A stretch of 10,114 nucleotides of DNA from an uncultured Collinsella sp. (lineage in GTDB: Bacteria; Actinomycetota; Coriobacteriia; Coriobacteriales; Coriobacteriaceae), in contig CAAEOW010000024.1 of assembly GCA_900757705.1 (NCBI GenBank), forward strand, positions 1-10,114, read 5' to 3'. Each line of letters starts with the position of its first letter. Position 1 is the stretch's first letter. The position numbers and the translations under genes are program-made. Below are positions 1 to 5,929 of this stretch, piece after piece. The notes beneath the pieces were generated by a model, which was not told the DNA's origin, made no database searches, and saw only the letters and a program-made list of their open reading frames with translations.

Positions 1-22
1 AAGCGGTCGAATTAGGTCAACC

Positions 23-82
23 CTACTCGAAGCTCAGCTGCTCCAGGCGATCGAAGACTGTGTCGATGCGGGTGACGAGCGG
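23..82 (-). pseudogene. Remnant of a purB 3' end (C-terminal fragment of adenylosuccinate lyase)
   Basis: Read on the minus strand, this stretch encodes PLVTRIDTVFDRLEQLSFE followed by TAG. The intact purB at 3791-5134 ends FLTRIDTVFDRLEQLEF, so the reading frame and 14 consecutive residues (TRIDTVFDRLEQL plus the shared final F context) are kept while the last residues differ. There is no start codon or any other part of the enzyme: homology stops 13 bases short of the stop codon of the Big_2 gene. It is best read as the displaced original 3' end of purB, left when the Big_2 gene was inserted. A fragmentary gene duplication is the alternative. It is not expected to be translated on its own. 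Confidence 0.75.
36..75. repeat. Left copy of a 40-bp direct repeat flanking the Big_2 gene (att-like)
   Basis: Forty bases here match 3801-3840 with a single difference (T at 59, C at 3824), in the same orientation. The repeat is purB 3' coding sequence. The two copies are 3765 bp apart and enclose the whole Big_2 gene, its upstream region and the purB terminator. Duplicated 3' gene ends around cargo are a known result of site-specific integration. No integrase or transposase is visible between the copies. Confidence 0.8.
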
Positions 83-88
83 GGTACC

Positions 89-3000
89 CTAACGCTCGAA
101 ACGTTTACGCATAAGAGCGAAAGCGATCAGCGCAACGCCTGCGACAGTAGCAATAAAGGCAACCGCAAGGGCCTGGTCGCCCGTATTGGCGAGCGCGCCC
201 TTAGTAGCCTTAACAGACTTTTTGGTCACCTTAGTCGTCGTCTGCTGACTAGGCTGGGACGGCGTCACGGGCTGCGTAGGCTGAACCGGCTCACCATTGG
301 CCTCCTCGCCCGTCACCACGTACGTCGAGAAGTGGCTCGTGCGGAAGCAAAGGTAGTCGCCCTCGGTCCACGTATCCATAGCCTGAGTGGAACCATCCTC
401 GGCAACGTAGAGCACCTTGAGATTGGTGAGCGCCTTCATGGCTGCGGTCATCTTGACACGAACGATGAAGGACATGCCATCGAAGTCCTCGATAACCTCG
501 CCATTCTTGAGAAGCTTGATATCGAGCTTCTCGGCAACCTTGGTAGCCCCCTGCTCAAGGCCGGAAATCGTAGCATTGGCGGCGTCGGTAAGATTTGTCG
601 GTTCCTCGACCACAAGAGAGATGCTGTTGTTCTGGGCAATGCCGGCAGCGGCATTGTTCTCGGCGCTTACGCTAACGTCCGTTCCGTCGCTACCTGCAAC
701 GCCCGCAATGGCCCTCGCCGCTACAGTAACGGTGCAGGTCATTGTTTTGTCACCACAGGTGACGGTGATCGTGGCGTTACCGGCCTTAAGCGGCGTCACG
801 ACGCCGTCTTTGACCGTAGCGATCGACGAGTCGCTGGAGGTCCAGCTCACCGTCGTATCGTCTGCATCGGCAGGACTCACCGTTGCGGAGAGCTTTGCGG
901 AGGCATCACCGACGGTAAAGGACAGGCTCGTCTTGTCGAGCTCGACTTTCTGGACGGGGTTGGTCACGGTCACCGAGACGGTTTGGGAGAGCGACTCTGC
1001 AGTGATGACAAATGAGCCAGAACCGGTCTTGAGGGCGGTAACGGTGTAGGAGCCATCGCCGTTGTCGACAACCTTAAACGCCTTCGAAGCGCCCGTGTCA
1101 TCCAGAGCAAGCTTGGTCTCGTCGACCTCACCCGCAAGGGCTCCAACAAGAGAAATCTTCACGGTGCCCTCTTCGCCCTTCTTAAGGTTAAGAGCGGTCT
1201 GGTCGACCGTAAGGTTCGTTGCGGGATTAGAGACGGTCACCGCGCAATCCTGAGAATAGACGCCGTCTTCAGTCGAAACGGTGATGGTTGCGGCGCCCTT
1301 GGAGACAGCCGTCACCTTTCCGGTTTGATCGACCGTAGCGACGCTCTCATTGCTGGACTTCCAAACAACTGTCTGGTTAGCCTCCGCGGGAACGACCGCC
1401 GCCTTAAGCTGCTCGGTTGCAGCGCCCGCAAGCGCGACCTTCTGCTTATCGAGCGTGATGCCCGTAGCAGGCTGAATAACGGTCACATTGCACGTGGCGC
1501 TATACTCGCCGTCCTCAGTGGTAACGGTGATCGTGGCAGCACCGGCCTTGACCGGGGTCACGACGCCGTCCGCAACCGTGGCGACCTCCGGGTCGCTCGA
1601 AGACCAGGACACATTCTTATTCGTTGCATTGTTGGGCTCAACCGCTGCGGTCAACGTCGAGGGCTCACCGCCCACAGCAAGCTTAAGATTCGACGCGCTG
1701 AGGCTGACGCCCGAGACCTTTACGACTGGAGTGGTTACCGTAATTGTATCCGTGGTTGCAGAGACCCCATCAACCGTTGCCGTGATCGTGGCATCACCGT
1801 CACCGACAGCGGTAACAAGACCGTTGCCATCGACGGTAAGGACGCTCTCGTTAGAAGAGGACCAGACAACCTTACTGGCCTTATCGTCAGGGGAAACCTT
1901 TGCCTTCAACTGCTGAGTCGTGCCCTTGTCCATAGATGTTGAGTAACCATCCGCAATGGAAACCGTCGTTTTTGCAGGTTCCTCGCCAGGCTTGACGACA
2001 TGAACGGTCATCGTGTCACAGAGAAGGCCCCCATTATCGGGGTCACCGAGATAGACGTCTATCTTTGCAGTGCCGTAGCCATTCGGATGCGCGAAATATC
2101 CTGCTGTACTTGAGCTCACAGCGTACATCTCGATGCTAACGATGCTAGGGTCTGATGACACGAATCGATATTCAGAATATGGATATTTATCGAGAAGCTC
2201 TACAGCCTCCTTCGTCAACACAGTTCCAAAGTAATCGCGATATCTGTTCGCATCAAGCAGATAATCGTCCGTGCCGGTGCGGTCTGGAGCTAATTCGCTT
2301 TCAATTGAGATTTCGCTCTCCTTCAAGAATGCAATCGAAGGTTTAACGGATGGGTAGGGAATCACATCTATGGTGCCGACATGTTTGCCGCCGAACGAAT
2401 CCGTCGCCTCAATAGTTGCAGTCCCCACCTTGATTGCGGTGACCCGATCTCCCTCTATCGAAACAATGTCTTGTCCTTTTATAACTGAATAGGATAATTT
2501 CCACGTTTGAGACTGGTAGTCACGCGATGAATCTCTGCAAGCTTGCCCGGTTGAATTCAGTTCAACATCAATCAAATCACTCGAATCGATCCATGCGTTA
2601 GAGCCGATAGCCATTTTTCCGCTCATGTTTTTCTCAACAAAAGCGGGACCCTGTTCCTTCATCACCACGTCGCAGAGTCGTTTCTTCTGATAAATATCTT
2701 GCGCGTAGTCACTCACGCCTATCCGGAGTTCACTAGCGCTGCTGCTGTGCGGATTAATATAAACAGGAGCCTGCAGCTGATAATCGGCAGAATTGCTACA
2801 CTCCGTTATCTGATCACTGCTTAGCTGCGTATAAAGCCCCGACCCATCGTCATAAGAGCTATTTCCATAGATATCAAACGCCGTCGGCTCCTCATCGGGC
2901 CGCTCAAATGCGAGCAGCACTTTCCCTTTCTCAGAGCCATAGTGTTGTTTTCCGCAAACAGGACACTTCTCGATATATAACAACGTCAGAGAAGACACAG

Positions 3001-3490
3001 GCTTTGCCTTGTCCGAATTGTTTGCATACTTTATTTCTTTTATTTTGTTTTGAGACTTAGCAAGGCTTATTTCAAGATAACCCTCCGCTTTGTAACCCTC
3101 ATAATTGAACTCAGCAGTTATCCGAAGCTTGCCGTCTCCAACAGACACTGGGGACAACGTATATTCCCATTGTCCATAGATGTTTGAAAGCGAGATATTC
3201 TCTGCATCATCACTCGAAATCGTTAGCGTGTAATTCTCGGGGTTTTGCGCCGCTTGAGCTATCTCCTGGGACGGAGCTCCCGGAAGCGAAAAGCGGACAC
3301 TTCCATTCAGTCTTTGCCCGACCGCAACAGAACAATATTTCAAAACACTGTCCTGTGAAACAGAAACGAGAACCTCTCCTCCCTTAGTTTCCGATGCGAC
3401 CGCTATTGATGGCGTAGCGACTGAAACTGCCGTTACGGCAGCCAAAACGGCACAAAATGCGGCGGCTATCCTCCAAAATCCTTTTCTCAT
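89..3490 (-). CDS. Secreted cell-wall-anchored Big_2 (bacterial Ig-like) repeat protein with LANTG sorting signal
   Basis: A 1133-residue surface protein, probably a wall-anchored adhesin; its ligand is unknown. Seen: a signal peptide with hydrophobic core about 8-26 and likely cleavage after AVA (residue 32). Residues 33-308 form an N-terminal region I do not recognise, with a CPVCG pair (C176, C179). Two divergent Ig-like modules follow at about 309-376 and 385-500. A tandem Big_2 array spans 507-924, with the typical W-S-S-S/D and G-x-A-T-I-T motifs. Residues 930-1062 form a domain ending in an HFSTYVVTG-type motif seen in many gut surface proteins. Then come a Pro/Thr/Lys linker, L-A-N-T-G at 1100-1104, a hydrophobic segment 1106-1126 and the tail RKRFER. 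LAxTG is the signal type recognised by class E sortases of high-GC Actinobacteria. The ATG is the only usable start before an upstream in-frame stop, but the purine stretch AGGGGA touches it with no spacing, so initiation looks weak. The 5' half is visibly more AT-rich than the repeat half. Confidence 0.88.
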   Translation of the reverse strand: MRKGFWRIAAAFCAVLAAVTAVSVATPSIAVASETKGGEVLVSVSQDSVLKYCSVAVGQRLNGSVRFSLPGAPSQEIAQAAQNPENYTLTISSDDAENISLSNIYGQWEYTLSPVSVGDGKLRITAEFNYEGYKAEGYLEISLAKSQNKIKEIKYANNSDKAKPVSSLTLLYIEKCPVCGKQHYGSEKGKVLLAFERPDEEPTAFDIYGNSSYDDGSGLYTQLSSDQITECSNSADYQLQAPVYINPHSSSASELRIGVSDYAQDIYQKKRLCDVVMKEQGPAFVEKNMSGKMAIGSNAWIDSSDLIDVELNSTGQACRDSSRDYQSQTWKLSYSVIKGQDIVSIEGDRVTAIKVGTATIEATDSFGGKHVGTIDVIPYPSVKPSIAFLKESEISIESELAPDRTGTDDYLLDANRYRDYFGTVLTKEAVELLDKYPYSEYRFVSSDPSIVSIEMYAVSSSTAGYFAHPNGYGTAKIDVYLGDPDNGGLLCDTMTVHVVKPGEEPAKTTVSIADGYSTSMDKGTTQQLKAKVSPDDKASKVVWSSSNESVLTVDGNGLVTAVGDGDATITATVDGVSATTDTITVTTPVVKVSGVSLSASNLKLAVGGEPSTLTAAVEPNNATNKNVSWSSSDPEVATVADGVVTPVKAGAATITVTTEDGEYSATCNVTVIQPATGITLDKQKVALAGAATEQLKAAVVPAEANQTVVWKSSNESVATVDQTGKVTAVSKGAATITVSTEDGVYSQDCAVTVSNPATNLTVDQTALNLKKGEEGTVKISLVGALAGEVDETKLALDDTGASKAFKVVDNGDGSYTVTALKTGSGSFVITAESLSQTVSVTVTNPVQKVELDKTSLSFTVGDASAKLSATVSPADADDTTVSWTSSDSSIATVKDGVVTPLKAGNATITVTCGDKTMTCTVTVAARAIAGVAGSDGTDVSVSAENNAAAGIAQNNSISLVVEEPTNLTDAANATISGLEQGATKVAEKLDIKLLKNGEVIEDFDGMSFIVRVKMTAAMKALTNLKVLYVAEDGSTQAMDTWTEGDYLCFRTSHFSTYVVTGEEANGEPVQPTQPVTPSQPSQQTTTKVTKKSVKATKGALANTGDQALAVAFIATVAGVALIAFALMRKRFER
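719..1972 (-). repeat. Tandem array of five Big_2 modules within the surface protein
   Basis: Five modules of about 80 residues can be delimited by eye: residues 507-587, 591-672, 675-754, 757-843 and 847-924. At DNA level they share recurring blocks, for example GTGATCGTGGC near 765, 1530 and 1782. The fourth module is divergent: it lacks the W-S-S-S core and has an insertion (about 780-815). Such arrays usually act as a rigid stalk holding the N-terminal domain away from the wall, and they can change copy number by recombination. Confidence 0.8.
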
Positions 3491-3558
3491 TCCCCTAAGT
3501 CCAATCTCTCGTGAGAAAACGCAGTATTCTCCCGCACCTTAAAATTGGCTTAAGGATA

Positions 3559-3567
3559 CCCCCCCCC
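3559..3567. repeat. 9-base poly-C tract upstream of the Big_2 gene (poly-G on the coding strand)
   Basis: Nine consecutive C (nine G in the sense of the Big_2 gene), ending 68 bases before its ATG, within the promoter or 5' leader. Homopolymeric C/G tracts of this length are known slipped-strand mispairing sites that switch surface genes on and off in other bacteria. Here the effect is inferred from position only. Confidence 0.8.
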
Positions 3568-3630
3568 GACGGTCACTTACAAGCTAATGTTTGCCAGAAG
3601 GGACAAATTAACGGCAAACGACATTTCTGC

Positions 3631-3636
3631 AATATA
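3631..3636 (-). promoter_or_regulatory. Possible -10 element (TATATT) for the Big_2 gene
   Basis: TATATT on the minus strand, 140 bases before the ATG, is the best -10 match in the gap. No good -35 hexamer lies 16-18 bases upstream; instead, the second poly-G tract ends 32 bases upstream. If this promoter is used, one tract would lie just upstream of the -35 region and the other in the leader. A second weak pair (TTGTCC, 18 bases, TTGTAA) occurs nearer the gene. Confidence 0.2.
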
Positions 3637-3668
3637 CCATCATCCGCTAAAGTGCGACTTTCCCGGCG

Positions 3669-3677
3669 CCCCCCCCC
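3669..3677. repeat. Second 9-base poly-C tract in the purB-Big_2 gap
   Basis: Nine consecutive C, about 100 bases from the first tract and just beyond the purB terminator hairpin, so it belongs to the upstream region of the Big_2 gene and not to purB. Two tracts of equal length in one gap argue against chance, although the flanking bases differ (ATA-C9-GACGG and GCG-C9-ACGC). Confidence 0.8.
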
Positions 3678-3681
3678 ACGC

Positions 3682-3718
3682 AAAAGCCCCGTTGGTAAAC
3701 GAGTTACCAACGGGGCTT
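3682..3718 (-). terminator. Rho-independent terminator of purB
   Basis: A perfect 15-bp stem (3684-3698 with 3704-3718, core AGCCCCGTTGGTAA) closes a 5-base loop. On the minus strand it is followed by a short T run (CTTTTG), about 70 bases after the purB stop codon. It separates purB transcription from the downstream Big_2 gene on the same strand. There is no T run in the plus direction. Confidence 0.85.
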
Positions 3719-3790
3719 GAGCTGGAAAGCTGTACCTCAAAGGAGCTCAAAAGCAAACTGATAGGTTTAACATCGTCCCTAATCGATCAA

Positions 3791-5134
3791 TTAGAACTCG
3801 AGCTGCTCCAGGCGATCGAAGACCGTGTCGATGCGGGTGAGGAAGTCCCACGGATCGAAGATCTCGTCGAGCTTCTCCTGGCTGACGGTGCAGCGCGGAT
3901 CGACCTCGAGACGCTCCTTAAAGGTGGGGCCGGAGACACAATCCTGCACCTCGTGCCAGGTGGCCATGGCGTTTTCCTGCACGATAGCGTAGGCGTCCTC
4001 GCGAGTGATACCCGTGTCGACGAGGGCAAGCAGCACCTTAGAGGAGAAGATGAGGCCGCGGGTCTTGTTGAGATTGGCCATCATGCGGGCCGGATACAGT
4101 TGCAGGCCGTCGATAACGCGAATGAGGCACTGGAACATATGGTCAAGCGCGATGAAGCTATCGGCCTGGGCGACACGCTCGGCGGAAGAGTGCGAAATGT
4201 CGCGCTCGTGCCACAGGGCAACGTTGTCAAAGGCGACCTGAGCGTTGGACTTCACGACGCGCGACAGGCCGCAGACCTTCTCCATGGTGATGGGGTTGCG
4301 CTTGTGCGGCATGGCGGAGCTGCCCTTTTGACCCTTGCGGAACGGCTCCTCGGCCTCGAGTGTATCGGTCTTTTGCAGGTTGCGGACCTCGGTCGCGATG
4401 CGCTCGCAGGTGGCCGCCGTAGTGGCAAGCACGCCGGCAAGGTAGGCGTGGTGATCGCGGCTGATGACCTGCGTGGACAGCGGATCGTGGACCAGACCCA
4501 GGTGCTCGCAGACGTACTCCTCGACGAACGGCTCGATGGAGCTGTAGGTGCCGACGGCACCGGAGATGGCACCGAAGGCAACGTTCTTGCGCGCGTCCTC
4601 AAGACGGTCCAGATCACGCTTGAGCTCCCATGCCCAAGAGCCAAACTTCATACCGAAGGTCATCGGCTCGGCATGGATACCATGGGTGCGGCCGGCGCAG
4701 AGCGTATTGCGCTCCTCGAAGGCGCGACGCTTGCAGATCTCGCCGAGCTTCTTAACGTCCTCGATAATCAGGTCGCAGGCCTGGGTAAGCTGATAGCACA
4801 GAGCCGTATCACCCAGGTCGGAGCTGGTCATACCGTAGTGAACCCAGCGGCTAGGCTTGGGCTCGCCCTCGGGAACATCGGCGTCGATATATTCCTTCAT
4901 GTTGGTCAGGAAGGCGATGACATCGTGGCGCGTGACCTCCTCGATCTCATCGACCTTTGCCTTCTCAAAGTTGGCGTGATCGCGGATCCACTGGGCCTCT
5001 TCTTTGGAAATACCGATCTTGCCGAGCTCCGCCTGAGCCTCGCAGGCCAGGACCTCGATCTCCTGCCAAATGGCGTACTTGTTCTCGAGGGAGAAGATGT
5101 GTCCCATCTCCGGGCGGGTATAGCGATCGATCAT
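3791..5134 (-). CDS. purB: Adenylosuccinate lyase
   Basis: A 447-residue cytoplasmic enzyme of purine synthesis. It splits SAICAR to AICAR plus fumarate, and adenylosuccinate to AMP plus fumarate; the family is a homotetramer. Seen: the RYTRPEM start typical of the Bacillus-type enzyme (4-10), HYGMTSSDLGDT (99-110), GRTHGIHAEPMTFG with the likely general-acid His151, and the fumarase/lyase signature GSSAMPHKRNP (271-281), whose mobile loop carries the catalytic serine. Length is normal for the family and no key residue is missing. The ATG at 5134 is preferred over an in-frame ATG 14 codons upstream: it has AAGGAG at 5140-5145 with 5-base spacing, and family members begin at MIDRY. The gene is monocistronic, with its own promoter and terminator. 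The last 13 codons are duplicated at 23-82. Confidence 0.97.
   Translation of the reverse strand: MIDRYTRPEMGHIFSLENKYAIWQEIEVLACEAQAELGKIGISKEEAQWIRDHANFEKAKVDEIEEVTRHDVIAFLTNMKEYIDADVPEGEPKPSRWVHYGMTSSDLGDTALCYQLTQACDLIIEDVKKLGEICKRRAFEERNTLCAGRTHGIHAEPMTFGMKFGSWAWELKRDLDRLEDARKNVAFGAISGAVGTYSSIEPFVEEYVCEHLGLVHDPLSTQVISRDHHAYLAGVLATTAATCERIATEVRNLQKTDTLEAEEPFRKGQKGSSAMPHKRNPITMEKVCGLSRVVKSNAQVAFDNVALWHERDISHSSAERVAQADSFIALDHMFQCLIRVIDGLQLYPARMMANLNKTRGLIFSSKVLLALVDTGITREDAYAIVQENAMATWHEVQDCVSGPTFKERLEVDPRCTVSQEKLDEIFDPWDFLTRIDTVFDRLEQLEF
3801..3840. repeat. Right copy of the 40-bp direct repeat (3' end of intact purB)
   Basis: This is the 3' coding end of intact purB and matches 36-75 at 39 of 40 positions. 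If the Big_2 segment is an insertion, this copy is the junction that restored a working purB end (LEF stop), while the left copy keeps the other ending (LSFE stop). Confidence 0.8.
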
Positions 5135-5178
5135 AGCGGCTCCTTTTTGGCTATTGGCACGTTGGTCGTAACCCAACC

Positions 5179-5184
5179 ATTGTA
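5179..5184 (-). promoter_or_regulatory. Probable -10 box (TACAAT) of purB
   Basis: TACAAT on the minus strand matches the -10 consensus at five of six positions and would give a leader of about 38 bases before the purB ATG. No good -35 hexamer is seen at 16-18 bases. No PurR-box-like palindrome or purine riboswitch fold is evident in the short leader. Confidence 0.45.
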
Positions 5185-5245
5185 CCGTGCGCGGGTGCGA
5201 GTATGGGCAGTAGGCATTAACCTAACATTTTGAAACAGGAGCGGC

Positions 5246-5352
5246 CATGGGGACGTCCGCGTATTTGCTTCGCAAATCCGCACCGGCTTCAGGCGAGTCC
5301 CTCGGCCTCACGAAGCCGCGGGGGAAGACTTTGTTGAATTGCCGTCCCCGTG
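5246..5352. repeat. 107-bp hairpin element with terminal inverted repeats
   Basis: The ends CATGGGGACG (5246-5255) and CGTCCCCGTG (5343-5352) pair over 10 bp with one G-U. Inside are a stem around ATTTGC-TTC-GCAAAT (5263-5277) and a larger arm closed by CGGCTTC (5284-5290) with GAAGCCG (5312-5318) that contains CGAG-TCC-CTCG. No credible ORF is present. It resembles a REP- or MITE-type palindromic element, or a structured RNA. I see no target-site duplication. Confidence 0.55.
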
Positions 5353-5365
5353 TCTCCCGTACCCG

Positions 5366-5384
5366 ATGGAGCGGGCAACGGGAC
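5366..5384 (-). repeat. 19-nt copy of the tRNA-Gly 3' end (att-like)
   Basis: The 19 bases atggagcgggcaacgggac are identical to 5557-5575, which is the CCA end, acceptor strand and start of the T arm of the tRNA-Gly gene, in the same orientation. The match ends abruptly where the hairpin module begins. tRNA 3' ends are classic integration sites, so this could be an att remnant or the stump of a lost second tRNA-Gly copy. Confidence 0.7.
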
Positions 5385-5470
5385 GTCTGCGTATTTGCTT
5401 CGCAAATCCGCACCGGCTGCGGTCGCCTATCGGCGACCTTGCCTGCTCGCTATAAACGCTTCGCGTTTAT
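5380..5470. repeat. Second hairpin repeat: shared 39-nt module plus two further stems
   Basis: 5380-5418 matches 5250-5288 at 38 of 39 bases (C at 5258, T at 5388) and contains the ATTTGC-TTC-GCAAAT stem. Two perfect stems follow: GGTCGCC with GGCGACC around a 4-base loop (5421-5438), and ATAAACGC with GCGTTTAT around a TTC loop (5452-5470). The TTC loop recurs in different stems. The two modules differ after position 39, so this is a mosaic family and not one fixed element. No protein-coding function is apparent. Confidence 0.65.
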
Positions 5471-5485
5471 TTAACGCTCGCACCC

Positions 5486-5505
5486 TGTCGGGTTCGAGTC
5501 CCGGC
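5486..5505 (+). other. tRNA T-arm-like fragment
   Basis: The plus strand contains CGGG-TTCGAGT-CCCG, a complete T stem-loop. The 15 bases at 5489-5503 are the exact reverse complement of the T arm of the neighbouring tRNA-Gly (5570-5584). No acceptor partner, anticodon arm or CCA is found around it, so it is not a working tRNA gene. It may be debris from a tRNA gene or part of the repeat patchwork. Confidence 0.5.
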
Positions 5506-5514
5506 ACTTTATTG

Positions 5515-5547
5515 AAAAAGGCACAGTAACGAAACGTTACCGTGCCT
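5515..5547 (-). terminator. Rho-independent terminator of the tRNA-Gly gene
   Basis: On the minus strand, a 13-bp stem with one mismatch (5535-5547 with 5519-5531, GGCAC and GTAACG blocks) closes a TTT loop and runs into a five-T tract (5515-5519). It begins 10 bases after the encoded CCA. Confidence 0.85.
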
Positions 5548-5557
5548 GAAATTCGAA

Positions 5558-5632
5558 TGGAGCGGGCAACGGGACTCGAACCCGCGAGTGTCAGCTTGGG
5601 AAGCTGATGCCTTACCACTTGGCGATGCCCGC
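5558..5632 (-). tRNA. tRNA-Gly (anticodon CCC), CCA encoded
   Basis: The minus strand gives a full cloverleaf: acceptor GCGGGCA paired with TGCCCGC, a short D arm (GCC with GGC), anticodon stem TCAGC with GCTGA around loop TTCCCAA (anticodon CCC, reading GGG), and T arm CGGG-TTCGAGT-CCCG. The discriminator base is T and CCA is encoded (5558-5560). It has its own promoter and terminator. Nineteen bases of its 3' end are repeated at 5366-5384. Confidence 0.95.
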
Positions 5633-5645
5633 TTGTGTGTTGGCT

Positions 5646-5675
5646 AGTATAACGCGGTTGTCTTGTTCGATACAA
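5646..5675 (-). promoter_or_regulatory. Promoter of tRNA-Gly
   Basis: On the minus strand, TTGTAT (5670-5675) and TATACT (5646-5651) are 18 bases apart. They place transcription start a few bases before the tRNA 5' end at 5632. Both hexamers match the housekeeping sigma consensus well. Confidence 0.6.
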
Positions 5676-5929
5676 GGGTGGCGATGCTTGTTTTAGCTGT
5701 GGAGATTCGTTTGAAAATCGCATCAATTGTGGAGATGAGGACCTTTGGCCTCCTGTTCTCCTTATCTTCTACCTGCGCTTTTGCCTGATTGTTGTATTTG
5801 AGCTCAATTTGTCAGGAATTGGGCAAGCTTTTGGTCAGGCTCCGGTACTTACCCGCATGAACCTCGGGGGTAGCCTCATCCTACGCGTCGCAACCTCCCC
5901 ATGCGGCGCACGAGGGATAAGGAGCAGCC
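5676..5929. other. Intergenic region upstream of the thioester adhesin gene
   Basis: No credible gene is seen. It must hold the adhesin promoter, but I find only partial signals: TTGTCA at 5809-5814 without a good -10 at the right distance. A 10-bp palindrome TTGAGCTCAA (5798-5807) could be an operator. An inverted pair CCGCATG (5853-5859) and CATGCGG (5900-5906) could form a leader hairpin. The ribosome binding site AAGGAG (5919-5924) lies 5 bases before the ATG at 5930. TGTGGAGAT occurs twice (5697 and 5729). Confidence 0.4.

Noticed and set aside
332..1942. Plus-strand open frames opposite the Big_2 array
   Set aside because: They are arginine- and valine-rich shadows of the repetitive minus-strand gene, with no ribosome binding sites or domains.
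5135..5176. An upstream in-frame ATG giving purB 14 extra N-terminal residues
   Set aside because: The internal ATG has AAGGAG at ideal spacing and gives the family-typical MIDRY start, and the extension overlaps the likely purB leader.
3587..5233. A 548-codon plus-strand open frame covering purB
   Set aside because: It is the antisense of purB, whose conserved motifs fix the minus strand as coding. Long antisense frames are common in GC-rich genes, and its translation shows no recognisable domain.
5246..5470. A CRISPR array from the repeated 39-nt hairpin module
   Set aside because: There are only two copies, with unequal flanks and no regular spacers, leader or cas genes.
5222..5726. Small open frames across the repeat and tRNA region
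   Set aside because: They run through the tRNA gene, terminator and palindromes, and have no convincing start signals.
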